A DNA stretch of 64,000 nt, taken from contig CM055315.2 in assembly GCA_029255685.2 (NCBI GenBank), positions 45,861,705-45,925,704 on the forward strand, in the 5' to 3' direction. The DNA comes from Silene conica. Taxonomy: Eukaryota; Streptophyta; Magnoliopsida; Caryophyllales; Caryophyllaceae. Under the pieces are notes generated by a model. That model worked only from the letters and a program-made list of their open reading frames with translations. It was not told where the DNA came from and did no database searches. This document shows, one piece after another, positions 34,767-45,993 of the stretch (position 1 is its first letter; each line of letters begins with the position of its first letter). A program made the position numbers and the translations under genes.

Positions 34767-35207
34767 CTACATGAAGGTCTGGGATAGCTTCGAGAATCTA
34801 AGTTTTTTGAGTTTATTGCTTAATGAAGGGTTGCCACAACTGACATCCACAATCTCGACAATTTTGACTCTTTTCTTCATGGACAAATCCCGGACAGGAG
34901 TTTTTTCCAGATGAATATTTTCCGCCCCAAGCATTGGAATTTGACTGTTACTTCTATGGTTCTTTGTTTTACTAGAAGCATCGGGACTTTTCTTGCTCAT
35001 TGCTTGTCTAACACTGCTATTGCCCACGTCCTCCAAGGGTGTCGTTTGTTTTGGTCTTTTAGAAGTTGTCACGGCACGAACAAGATCAATATGTGACTTT
35101 TGGGTTTTTATTTTTCGGGCAACTTCAGGATCTTTATGCTTAGTATTAGTACTCAGGCTGCTGCTTCTACTGCTGCTTGCTTCATCCATTGATTTCCGTG
35201 TCTTCAC
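34767..35207 (-). CDS. unassigned basic Ser/Lys-rich open frame in the CACTA element
   Basis: A 146-residue frame rich in Ser, Lys and Thr, with a KKRVKIVEIVDV stretch and little predicted fold. It lies within the segment between the two direct repeats. It could be an exon of a transposon accessory protein or a captured piece; no family recognised. Confidence 0.3.
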   Translation of the reverse strand: MKTRKSMDEASSSRSSSLSTNTKHKDPEVARKIKTQKSHIDLVRAVTTSKRPKQTTPLEDVGNSSVRQAMSKKSPDASSKTKNHRSNSQIPMLGAENIHLEKTPVRDLSMKKRVKIVEIVDVSCGNPSLSNKLKKLRFSKLSQTFM

Positions 35208-35276
35208 AACATTATGACGATATCCAGGACTAGCTAGTCACTTCATCCATTGATTTCCTTGTCTAACGGGAGAGCT

Positions 35277-35447
35277 GATCAGGGTTTGAGGTAGATAATA
35301 TGGCTGCAGCAAGACGGCCTTTTGAGGCTTATAAGCTGTATACTATCACTTCCTCAAGCTTGATCAGGCTTTGAGGTCGATAATATGGCTGCAACAAGAC
35401 GGCTTTTGGAGGCTTATAAACTGTATACTATCGCTTCCTCAAGCTCG
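35277..35447. repeat. two-copy tandem repeat of about 85 bp
   Basis: Two head-to-tail copies (35277-35360 and 35362-35447) sharing GATAATATGGCTGCA, AAGACGGC and TATACTATC blocks, diverged by roughly 10%. Confidence 0.8.
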
Positions 35448-36098
35448 ATCATATTTCTCGAGTGGATCACGTAAACTTGAAATTTATATCACTCCGAAGC
35501 TTATCTGACCAGTTAGATAGTTCAAGCCAACAGTCCGACACTGCTCTTAAAATGGGTTGATGAATAGGTTACAAAAGCTTTAAACTATTGATTATTTATG
35601 TGTCTTGCCTGGTTGATTTAAGTGTGACTACTGATTACTTATGGAGACGAATCAAGAGAACAAAATCAGTATTGATGGAACCCGGAATTCAAATCAAGGG
35701 ATGTTGTATGCTAATAATATTATGAGTCAGGAGTCGGGACTCGGGATGTCATTGTAAAGTTTGGGGAATTATTCAACAAATTGTATGCGTACCACAGGCC
35801 AAACCAAAATGTACCATTAAGCCCCGATCTATTAACCACCAGGTGACAAACTAAAGCTTCAACTTATGAGTAAAAACTAAATAAAAGTTCGTCATATCCG
35901 TTACCACACTAAAAAAAATGGCAGCAACATTGACTATAAGCCATTAACCAAAATGGCAGCAACAACTATCAACAGCCGTTAAAAAAAGAGAACCATCTGT
36001 TCTATGCTTAAGTCTACCTATTTGTGAATTCACTCACCTCCACCCTTTCTCTTCCACTTACATGGTTGTGTCCCGACCGACCCTCTCTTTTCTTCCAC

Positions 36099-36441
36099 TA
36101 CGATTACATTTCCCTGCTCTTTAAAAGGGACTTGACATAGTAACACAATAGTCAACCTTTAAATCTATATCTCTTACTTGAGGCTGACAAATTGGACAAA
36201 TCAAAAGTTCATAATAGCAGGCCAATGGTTGCTCACTCTAATGAAACAAAAGCAAATAAGAAGAGCAAGAGTAAAGGTAATGGAACACAGAACTTGGCAG
36301 ACTTATCACAGCATATACATTTCAATGTAATTCAGAAATAAATCACAAGCATAACAGGGTAACATACCAGAATGAGGGATTCCTTAAATACGGGTTTATA
36401 GCAGACTTCGACTTGAGCAAGTTTTTATACTTCAATTGAAT
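36099..36441. repeat. direct repeat A' in the CACTA element
   Basis: Second copy of the segment at 33521-33866, ending CAATTGAATTC, then unique sequence leading to the right subterminal array. Confidence 0.85.
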
Positions 36442-37034
36442 TCAAAAGAAGGGATTAACTCGTAATTCAACTACAAAATAACTAACTATTGTTCGATCGA
36501 TTACACTGATTTCATTCGCCGATTACCAAAATTAATCGAGTTCAAAATATGAATTTCCGGAACTAATATATAATAGCAATAGGATTAATGAACATACCTT
36601 GATTAATAATGATGAAGGAGAACGTGGGCAACAGTGAATCGGAGGCGTGCGGTGGTGAAATAGGGTTAATAGGCCTTGGGTTTTGTAATTTGGAACGAAG
36701 AAGAAGAAGGAGAAGTAGTTTAGGCGTGCTGTGTTTTGTAATTTAGGAATTAGGAAGTTTTGTTAATTAACAATTAAGAGGACGGTTATAGATACAACCG
36801 TCTTCGTGTAAATAAGAGGACGGTTCATATTCACAACCGTCTTCTTTTTAAATAAGAGGACGGTTTAATTGACCAACCGTCCTCATTACGTTTATAAACA
36901 GGATGCTTTTTTTGTTAACCGTCCTATTTATAATACCACTAATGGCGCCAGTCTTATTTGCTTGATAGAGGACGGTCTCCTCCCCAACCGTCCTCTAAGA
37001 GGCGTCGTCTTATCCTAGATTTGTAGTAGTGTTT

Positions 37035-38260
37035 GCTAAGCCCGTGAAAAGAGGTCGACCGACCCACCAAAGTGGTCGACCGACCTCAGCGAAGCCCAGG
37101 AACAGTTTTCGGAAAGTATTTAGGAGTAGGTTTCTTTAGGAAACTCTAATTTTGAAGCCCTATATAAGCTAATCTTGTAATTAGGGTTAGGGATCGAAGT
37201 TTATTATCAATTAAATAATTCATATTCATACAGTTTTGATAGATTCAATCATTCAGTTTATATTCAGTTCTTTAGTTTATTTGTAATCTTTCAATAATTC
37301 TCAAGCATTCATCAATAAAGTTTGTTCCGTTCTGCCTTAATCCCAATTCTGGTAATTACTCTTTTAATCTAGCTTTATTATTGTTCTTATTATTATTACA
37401 TTCGTTTAAGTCAGAATCTCAAGCTTTGTTAATTCTTGCATGCTTAGATTATTAATTAGTATGTTTACCATGTTTATTCCCGTTTTTATAATCGTCTTAA
37501 TAGCCATGAGTAGCTAAATTTCATATGTTAAGATGTAGGGGATGAATATGCGTAGGTAGTAGAAATTCCGAGACCAACTTGAAGCAGAGCCGCGGTCGGC
37601 CGACTCAAATAGTGGGTCGATCGACCGAGGCTGTGGTCGGCCGACTGGAATAGCTGGTCGGTCGATCACTCGCGCATGAATCTTGTTTCGTATTTTCTTG
37701 TTGACTATAATATCCTACAATGAGACTGAAAGGAGACTTGTAGGACGTTAGTAATGACCTACCCAAGATTGAGAGATACGGGAAGGGCATTGGTTTACAC
37801 CTTAAGACGACTAGGTTACTTAAGACTGAAAGGTATGTGATCTAGGATTTAGGAATCACCCGTATTGTTGACACCCAATAATTGTGAGACCTAGGAACTA
37901 ATAGCATAGGCCGAAAGGAGCTATTAGGTATCATAGACTGAAAAGGATATGTTACACCCCTTACGCGACTGCAATACATGTTGACCTTAGGATTTATATT
38001 ATCTTAGCTATTTATTACCCGAACATCCTAGCATCCTTTTTGTTATATTTTCTTCTCATCTTTTATTTCTTGTTTTATTTCAATCTTTGCTTAGACTTAG
38101 TAATCAACAATCCAAAACCCCCAAATTTGTTACCTTTAAACATTAACACCAAACAATAAACATTCCCCATCTCTCTGTGGTTCGACCCTGACTTTCACTA
38201 TCTATTGTTAAAGTTAGGAATTATAAATTTTATCTTTGGTACCCTCAACGACGGGCATCA
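37035..38260 (+). mobile_element. 3' LTR of copy 1, right piece
   Basis: 1,226 bp after the CACTA element. Motif pair at 37053/37074, TATA box at 37161, motif quartet at 37594/37615/37635/37656. It ends GACGGGCATCA, followed by the CAGCT duplication. Confidence 0.9.
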
Positions 38261-38265
38261 CAGCT

Positions 38266-38789
38266 TCTTGCATTGCTTGTGTTTGAAATCTAACAATGAA
38301 CACTCCATTAGGCAAGAAGGAAATAGATTCTATCTTATGATGCCTCCATATACGATGAAGGTATCCCTCAAAGACAGGCCATGGAGGGTTTGTGCCAATA
38401 ACAAATCCATAGACAACAAATCTCCAATATTCCAACTCCTGCTGGAGATCTTCCTCCGTAATTTCCACGATATCATCCTCATCCTCTGTTATGACAACTA
38501 TTTTCTTTCCATGGTGATCAAACCAGTCATCCAAAGATGAATCCTCATCACCCTGCACTCCCTGAATAGAGTTTGTGGTAGTCTGTTGGTCCTTTTCAGT
38601 ACTCGGGGAATCAGTCAGATCATGTGGAGCAACTCCCACTATATTCATCATGCTCCCATACTTAGTTGCATCATCTGGTTCAGGTCTAAAATTCTCAACA
38701 TTCTTCGTCATACGCGCCTTGCTTGTCATGGTTTTCTTATTGGTGATGTTACTGAGTAGGGAAGGAGAGCTTTCCATAGCCATATGCAC
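38266..38789 (-). pseudogene. LINE ORF1, N-terminal part
   Basis: Starts at 38789 (MHMAMESSPS) and reads through an acidic linker into the first half of DUF4283 (YWRFVVYGFVIGTNPPW, SISFLPNGVFIVRF, AMQEAV). It then meets the CAGCT duplication and continues at 24400 in the same frame. A 5' UTR of only about 100 bases precedes it, up to the LINE end at 38890. Confidence 0.88.
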
Positions 38790-38905
38790 AGGTTGTCTTC
38801 TCCAACTTCAGCCGTCAAATCGCCTTCAGATCGCCATGCTAGAGAACGTTTACGGTTTTTTTTATTGTTATATTTTATACGATGTTTATAGTTGAGAAGA
38901 TGTTT

Positions 38906-40302
38906 GAAGTAAATAAAAATGAAATGTTCATTTTGAGTTGAGAAGATGTTTGAAGAAGTTACCATAACACTATGAAGATAGTGGGAGTTATTAAACTATA
39001 AGATAGTGATACGGAATTCAGTGGGAGAAAAGTTATTAAGGAAACGGAACCTACCATTTAGAGAGAATTGTGATTCTTTAAAAGGTAAAGAATATGAGGT
39101 TACGATTCTAGTTGAATGTATGTTAAGAACACAAATCGTAAGTGAGTTTATTATATGATAAGGAAACGTCACCAATTAGTTTACGAGGTTTGGATATGAG
39201 TCATATAACCTTGATCAAAATGCCAAAAGTTGAAACAAAACCTTATTTCAATATAAGTTTCTCGAGGAGAACTAGTGGATCGAATCTAGGTTAACTACAA
39301 TATGAATTTTAGTACAATGTGACAAGGTTCGTAAGCACGACATGTCACGAGTTTTAAGAAAACAGTGGGAGCTTCCTTAAGGTAAGGAGACTCGAGTCGA
39401 GTATAAGGACTTGAAATGTACTTGAATAAAATTTGTAGGTTAAAAGATGTGAATATATGATATATATTCACACAGCAAACCATTAATACAAATTGATGTA
39501 TGATCATCAGAGATTGTTTATGTGGAGCAGTAATTTCATGTTGACTGTTCGCACATAACGATCACTCTTATCGTTTGAGTTATTATTAACTCACAATTTA
39601 TACTTTGAGAAATCCAAATGGGTTGTAAGAGACAATTTTTGAACCCCATAAGTGAACTGGATTAACTTAGTATAGCCCATAGTCGCTTGTATGAGGTGAC
39701 GTCTCGAAGCGACTAGAGTGTGAGGCGATTGATGGCAAGTTCAGATGTCATACAGTCATATGGGATGACTAGTCGATCACATAGGCAGACTGCAAGAGGC
39801 ACTTGGTCGGGCATTAAGTGACCGCTTATAGAGTTCTGGAAATTTTATAATTAGCCTGGTCGTGGCGAGAGCTACTATATTATTCACATGAGTCGATTCT
39901 TAGACTTGAGACTGTTCGCCCAAGGTGACACAGCCTCAGATTGACTTTGATTTTAGCTCTACGATCAACCGTTAAAGGGGGTCAAATGGGCTTCTTTTGG
40001 GTCATGATGGACTGTGTTAGTCAAAGGGAACAGTAGGATAGGAATTGTCCAGTCCCTCGTCGGGGTTGTCTTAAATCTCATGGCCACTCGAGGAGAAGTT
40101 TAACTGAAAATGCGTGGCCACGCTCGGAAGGTATCTATGGTAGATAATTCTGGTCAAAGCAGTTAAATCTCCAGATCGAGAAAACCGCTCAAGATATGAT
40201 CAAATTCAAGTACGACCTGGAAGACACCTTGCATTGAGTGGGAGATGACGTAATAGGACAAGAGAATTGGTGACGCACACTTGTCGAGGACAAGTGGGAG
40301 AT
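38906..40302 (+). mobile_element. copia element (split by the LINE), right internal part
   Basis: Continues the copia element of 3527-5249. No gene seen. From about 39550 it holds a noncoding domain shared with two other copia elements in the window. It ends with a stem-loop (40279-40295, arms ACTTGTC/GACAAGT) and the polypurine tract AAGTGGGAGAT. Several extra AGTGGGAG motifs occur before that. Confidence 0.75.
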
Positions 40303-41539
40303 TGTTTGGAAATGTGTCCTCAACAATAGTGCGATCACGACAGTGATAAAAAATCATTGTCATAAATCTTATGAAAAGAATATGCAAGGGACGATCCAAT
40401 AATTGATATAGTCAACTGACCAACATTAATCGGTAATGATTGGCTGACTAAAGTTTAACATTACTGTCGTATGACGGTGGTGGTCAGTTGATCCCTTTAG
40501 GTCACACCTTTAGGACTAACCCCTTAAACATATATTGATTAATTGTATATGATACAAATTGATCGATATTCTTAAAACCGTATATTAAGAAATCAGAGGT
40601 TGAATCTTAACGTAAGATTTATATTTGAAATTGAAATGTGTCGATTGTCAAATATCGATCGATATTTTAGAAATATCGAAATTAGTATTATGAATGGTTC
40701 ATGGTTATAATAAACGTTGTTAATATATCGTATCGACGATTATTACGATAACCAAATGTTGGGATGGTAATTACGAATTACTAAATCAATTTGTTAAATG
40801 TGATTTAATTAATTTTGAAATATTATTTATGTGATAATTATATATTTTAAATTAATACAATTAATTATGTCACATAAGATGTTACATATTAGTAAATTGT
40901 ACAAATTACAAATCGTAAAATGAAAGTCAATTTTACGTTTGTGTGTGTGTGTGCCGTGATAATGTGTATTATAAGAAATATTATGTATGACATTTATCTT
41001 ATAATTATTGTTAACATTTTATATGATGTGATTTTACCTTGTGCATGTGAGTATGACAATATGGACTAATATCCTTCCCCATGCACTTGAAGTACACGGC
41101 ACACCCACCCCAATATAAACCCATTCTCTCTTTATATATGTGATACTTCACATACTAAAAGCTAATCCTCATGCACTTTCTAGAGTAAGAAAATAAAACC
41201 AACCTCATAAATATTATTAGATAATATTCTCTAGTATACTAATTATAATAATTAGTACTCGGTTTTAAAACCTATTTCCGTCTCCTAGTCCGGGTTCGGT
41301 TATTGGTCCGTTTTAAGGGTAGGTCTTGGTGTTTCGTATTGGAGGCAAGCTTACTTGGTTGCTTTTGGAGGATCGTCCTAGCAATATTTCGGACCGTGTG
41401 TAAGAATACGATTCTCTATATTTCCGCTTTAGTTTTGCATGCATAAGATTATAACTATAAATTAATATTAGATTAATTATAAATAAATAATTAGTAAGAC
41501 TAAAATATTTGGATTTGTTAGTATGACTAGTTCCCTTCA
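40303..41539 (+). mobile_element. 3' LTR of the copia element
   Basis: Starts TGTTTGGAAATGTGTCCTC after the polypurine tract and ends about 41539 (TTCCCTTCA). It resembles the copia LTRs at 44709 and 52404 in its first 250 bp and near its end, but is a different family. It has a TATA-like CCAATATAAACCC near 41109. The next bases, CTTAC, may be the target duplication; the partner is off the window. Confidence 0.7.
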
Positions 41540-42251
41540 CTTACACCTAAGGCTAGGTATGTAAGCTTTGTGTAAGATTAGCTTACAATATAACAACACA
41601 CTACCATATTCATGCAATCACACGGTTGAAATGGGGTTTCAATATAGACCCGTTTTATCTTTGTCAATTGTGTTAATTTGTAACATGTCACACCTGTTTC
41701 ATAACACATGAACCAATTTATTAATTATGCAATTTTAACTCTTTAAAATTCATAATTTACAAATTCATTACATTTAAATAATCCCTCTAGTAATTCGAAA
41801 TTAATATTTTATAAAAATTTAATATCATAATTTTAATTACGACTCTTTGTAATTTTATGATCAACCGTGTTCATTCTCAATTTAATCGTTTCCCAAACGA
41901 CTAAATAAAACCGAGTAATAAAATAATTTTATTACTTTGACGATTATTATTATTATCCAATTATAATATATGTTACGTAAAATAATTTCCAAATTTCTAG
42001 TTATTATTTAATTCGTATCTAATACGATTTAATTAAATATTCTATTGAGACGACATTCCCTAAAGATATGACCTTAAGGGATCAACTGATCACCACCATC
42101 ATATGATGATAATGTCAAACTATAGACAACCAATCATTATCGGTAAATGTTGATCAGTCGACTTTTAAAAGAGTAACATTCCCAGTTGTGTTTCATTCAA
42201 ATGAGTTTTAATAATGTCAACACACTATTGTCGAGGACACTTCCTCCAACA
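41540..42251 (-). mobile_element. minus-strand copia LTR, truncated
   Basis: The complement of a copia LTR that starts TGTTGGAGGAAGTGTCCTC (read from 42251 leftward). It matches the LTR family of 44709-45993 along its length but with clear divergence. It is interrupted at 41540, probably by the plus-strand copia element; the rest would lie left of the window. Confidence 0.7.
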
Positions 42252-43496
42252 ATCTCCCACTTGTCCGAGACAAGTGTGCGTTACCAATTCTTTTGCCTAT
42301 TACTATCTCCCACTCAATGCAAGACATTTTCTCAGGTCATGCTTGCAATTGATCTTATCTAGAGTGGTTTTTGTCGATCTGGAGTTATAACTACTGACAG
42401 GAATTATCTACCATAGATACCTTCTGAGCGTGGCCACGAATTTCTAGTTATTTTTCTCCTCGAGTGGCTTAGAGATATTTTTCAACCCTGACAGGTGGTG
42501 GACAATTCCTAATCGACCTATTCCTTCCGGTTGGCCATAACGCATCATAATCCAAAATATGTCCTTATAAACTCTAGTTACGAAGGTGTTAGGACATAAA
42601 TCAAAGTTAATCTGAAAACTATGCCACCTCAGAGAATAGTCATTAGTCCAAGAACTGACTCATGTGAAACACGATAGAAGCTCCTGCCACGACCAGACAA
42701 TCTTTAATAAGAATACGCCAGAGCTCTATCAGCGGTCATTAGCCCGACAAATGTATCTTAACATATCTATGCCTAGGTGATCGACTAGTCATCCCGTATG
42801 ACTCTATGGCAATTGAACTTGCCATCAATCACATCACTCATCTAGTCGCATCAAGACGTCACCTCATTCAAGCTACTAGGCGCGAGGTCATGATAATTCA
42901 ATTCACTTTAATGGGGTTCAATGTGGTCTTACCATCCCATTTGAATTTTACATGACCTTGGGTGAGTTATTAATAACTCAAACGATTAGTGGATAACTCC
43001 ATCCAAGTGGACAACCTTTGATCACCATTTAATTTACAATGAGCTTAAGTGTCTCATGTTCACTTCCTCTATAATTGTAATTATCTTCATTTCGGGTTAA
43101 CCAAGTTTAACACGATTCGTGTAAGCGTTCACTTTTATGGATCATATCCATACATGCTCTTCGATCTGAAAGAGATAAGTCATCTCATGATTAGCGAATA
43201 AGATTATGTGCATTGTGTAACTCCCAGCTACAAAAATGCTTTCACATAATTATTGTGAACTCATACATTTTGCAGAATCTTGTGATGACCATGTAGTTAA
43301 AATACAAGTCATTGAGATGCATAGTCAATGAATGTAAGCCAAAGATTATCATTAATCTTCACTTGATATTTTGGAACTTGAGTCGTTGTAAACCTTTTAC
43401 CAAAATCTTGAATTTGTCTATCATCTTCATTGGAAAATACTTTGACAATTCATTATGGTTTAATGATTGATTTATCACCTTCTTAAACAGGTTATC
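42252..43496 (-). mobile_element. minus-strand copia internal region, 3' part
   Basis: The complement of the conserved pre-LTR domain. It begins with the complement of the polypurine tract and a stem-loop (42259-42275, arms ACTTGTC/GACAAGT). No gene seen. It is split at 43496 by gag-protease element copy 2 and resumes at 60676. Confidence 0.7.
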
Positions 43497-44708
43497 TGAT
43501 GCGTCTCTATTTTATGATGTTTTTCATCTATTTTTACACGCATTTGGTCGCTCATTTACTATGTTTTAGCCCTTATTTCCCAACAATCGTGTACTTTCGT
43601 ATTTTTATGCACTTTTGCAGATTTATGCGGAAAATGGACGATTTAGCACCAAATTCATATCCTCGAGTCTTTTGCATAATTAAGGAACGATGGAAAGTCA
43701 ACTGGAGTCTTTATTTAGGTACCAGAAGTCAAAGCAAAAAGAAAACCGAAGAATTCCTTGCGGAAGCGGTCGACCGACCAACTATACGGGTCGGCCGACC
43801 AGGCCTAAATTCTATAAAGTCCAAATCTTAAAGAAAAGCCCAAGAATTCAACTAAGTCCGTAAAAGAGGTCGACTGACCCACCAGAGTGGTCGACCGACC
43901 TCAGCGAAGACCAGGAACAGTTTTCGGAAATAAATTAGAAGTAGGAGTCTTTTAGGAAACTCTAATCTCTTGTGCCCTATATAAGCTAATCTTGTAGTTA
44001 GGGTTTTGCATCCAGCATCGATGAGTATCTAGTTTTCATTGAATCTTCGCATAGGAAAGTTATATATCAAGTTCTATAATTCCCTCTTAGTTTAGTTTTG
44101 TAATCTTTCGACAATTCCCAAGCATTCAATAAAGTTTGTTCCTTTCTGCCCTAATTCCGACTGCGGTAATTACTCTTTTAATTTAGCTTTATTATTGTTC
44201 TTATTTTTATTACATCCAGTTTAAGTTAGAATCTCAAGCCTCATTAATTCTTGCATGTTTAGATTATTCACTATGTTTACCATGTTTAAACCCGTTTTCA
44301 TAATCGTCTTAACAACCATGAGTAGCTAATTTTCATATGTTAGGATGTAGGGGATAATATGCATAGGTAGAATAAATTCCAAAACCGACTTGTAGCAGAA
44401 CCACGGTCGGCCGACTCAAATAGTGGGTCGGTCGACCGAGGCTGTGGTCGGCCGACTGGAATAGCTGGTCGGTCGACCACTCGCGTTTGTATCATGTTTC
44501 GTCTTTCCTTGTTGACTATAATACCCTACAATAAAACTGAAAGGAGACTTGTAGGATGTTAGTAATGACCTACCCAAGATTGAGAGATACGGGAAGGGCA
44601 TTGGTTTACACCTTAAGACGGCTAGGTTACATAAGACTGAAAGGTATGTGACCTAGGATTTAGGAATCACCCTTATTGTTGACACCCAATAATTGTGAGA
44701 CCTAGGAT
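43497..44708 (+). mobile_element. 5' LTR of copy 2, left piece
   Basis: 1,212 bp up to the copia insertion. Motif pairs at 43768/43789 and 43868/43889, TATA box at 43978, motif quartet at 44405/44426/44446/44467. Confidence 0.9.
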
Positions 44709-45993
44709 TATTGGAGGAAGTGTCCTCGACAATAGTGTGTTGACATAATTAAAACTCATTTGAATGAAACACAACTGGGAGTGTTACTCTTTTAAAGTCG
44801 ACTGATCAACATTTACCGGTAATGATTGGCTGTCTAGAGTTTGACATTATCGTCATATGATGGTGGTGATCAGTTGATCCCTTAAGGTCATATCTTTAGG
44901 GAATTCCGTCTCAATGGAATAATTAATTAATATTGTATTGGATACGAATTAATTAATAACTAGAAATTTGGAAATAATTTTATATGACGAATATTTTTAT
45001 AATGAGATTATAATAATAATAGTCATGGTAATAAAATCGTTTTATTACTCGGTTTTATTTATTCGTTTGGGAAACGATTAAATTGAGAATGAACACGGTT
45101 GATCATAAAATTACAAAGAGTTGTAATTAAATTATGACATTACATTTTTATACAATAATAATTTCGAAATTATTAGTGCAAATATTTAAATGTAATAAAT
45201 TTGTGAATTATGAATTTTAATAGTTAAAATTGCACAATTAACAAATTGGGTCATGTGTTATGGGACATGTATGACATGTTACAAATTAACACAATTGACA
45301 AAGATAAAATGGGTCCATATTAGACCACATTTCAGCCGTGTATAATGGGAATAATTGAGGTTGTGTGTGTGCATTGTGATAGAGTGTGTAAGTGGATGTG
45401 TAAGAGTGTGTAAGGCATCTTATGAGCTTTATGTAAGAGCACAAGAGGCATGCATAGGCCATCTTGGCTTATGTTGGCCGGCCAAGGGTGAGCAAGTGAG
45501 CTCACATTTGCTCTTTAAATACACCAACACACACCTCATATCATCACAAGTTTTGGCCAAGTCTTTAGTTGATGGTTGTTCATCCAACACACTACAAACC
45601 TCATTCTCAATGATTCCTTAGCTAAAATAGTTTTTACTAAGGAAATAATTATTTCCATACTAATAATATTAAGAGTAATATTATTATTATTATTTCTAGT
45701 ATACTAATACTAATTTTCTAGTAACAAAATTAGTAATAGTTTGAGATCGGGTCCTTGATACGCACCTTTAGGAGACGATTTTTGTTAGATCGTTTAAGGG
45801 TAATTTCGGTGGCTTGAAGACTCAAATAATAGGTGATTATTGAGTATAAACCTTCTAAAACCAATGTAAGGACTATCTCATCTTATGATATCATCTTGCA
45901 TGCATAAGATCTAATTAAGTTTTATGACTAAACTTAAATAAATTAAACTCACATTAGATTTGAGTATAATATAAGGGAACTTAGTTTCCAACA
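44709..45993 (+). mobile_element. 5' LTR of the nested copia element
   Basis: 1,285 bp, ending GTTTCCAACA. It holds the frame 45355-45621, which is repeated in the 3' LTR at 53050-53316; it has no similarity I recognise and overlaps the likely leader. A TATA-like TTTAAATACACC lies near 45514. Confidence 0.88.

Larger units (their letters stand above)
31371..37031. mobile_element. CACTA (En/Spm) transposon, non-autonomous, 5.66 kb
   Basis: Starts CACTACTACAAA and ends TTTGTAGTAGTG, a 12-bp terminal inverted repeat, with a 3-bp duplication TTT (31368-31370 and 37032-37034). The uninterrupted site is seen in the other LTR copies. Subterminal arrays of AGGACGGTT and its complement lie at both ends (31391-31830 and 36775-37010). 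Inside are minus-strand exons ending in a Ulp1-type peptidase C-terminus, two unassigned frames and a large internal duplication. The TNP2-type transposase is missing, so movement would need help from another element. Confidence 0.93.
24406..38260 (+). mobile_element. gag-protease-only gypsy element, copy 1 (TR-GAG-like), with CACTA insertion
   Basis: An LTR element in LINE ORF1, flanked by CAGCT (24401-24405 and 38261-38265). LTRs of 1,579 bp start TGATGCGTGTC and end GACGGGCATCA. The primer site (25990-26007) is complementary to the 3' end of tRNA-Asp. A single coding region gives gag and an aspartic protease; about 2 kb of noncoding DNA follows where reverse transcriptase and integrase would be expected. 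Its LTRs differ at about 27 sites (1.7%), roughly 0.6-1.2 million years at usual plant rates. The coding region is broken (about three breaks). Copy 2 lies at 43497-60670. Confidence 0.9.
5250..38890 (-). mobile_element. L1-clade LINE, near full length, with two nested LTR-element insertions
   Basis: A minus-strand LINE. Its poly(A) tail reads as a T-run at 5247-5256 and its 5' end lies at 38890. A 15-bp target duplication with one mismatch flanks it (5235-5249 and 38891-38905). Without the insertions it is about 4.7 kb: short 5' UTR, ORF1 (DUF4283 plus zinc knuckle), ORF2 (endonuclease, reverse transcriptase, zf-RVT) and a short 3' UTR. It was split by LTR elements at 8625-23656 and 24406-38260. 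I see no RNase H domain. Two frameshifts and several stops make it inactive. Confidence 0.9.

Noticed and set aside
45355-45621. 88-codon frame present in both LTRs of the nested copia (also 53050-53316)
   Set aside because: It is duplicated only because LTRs are duplicated, and its composition is unlike known proteins. I cannot exclude a small leader peptide.
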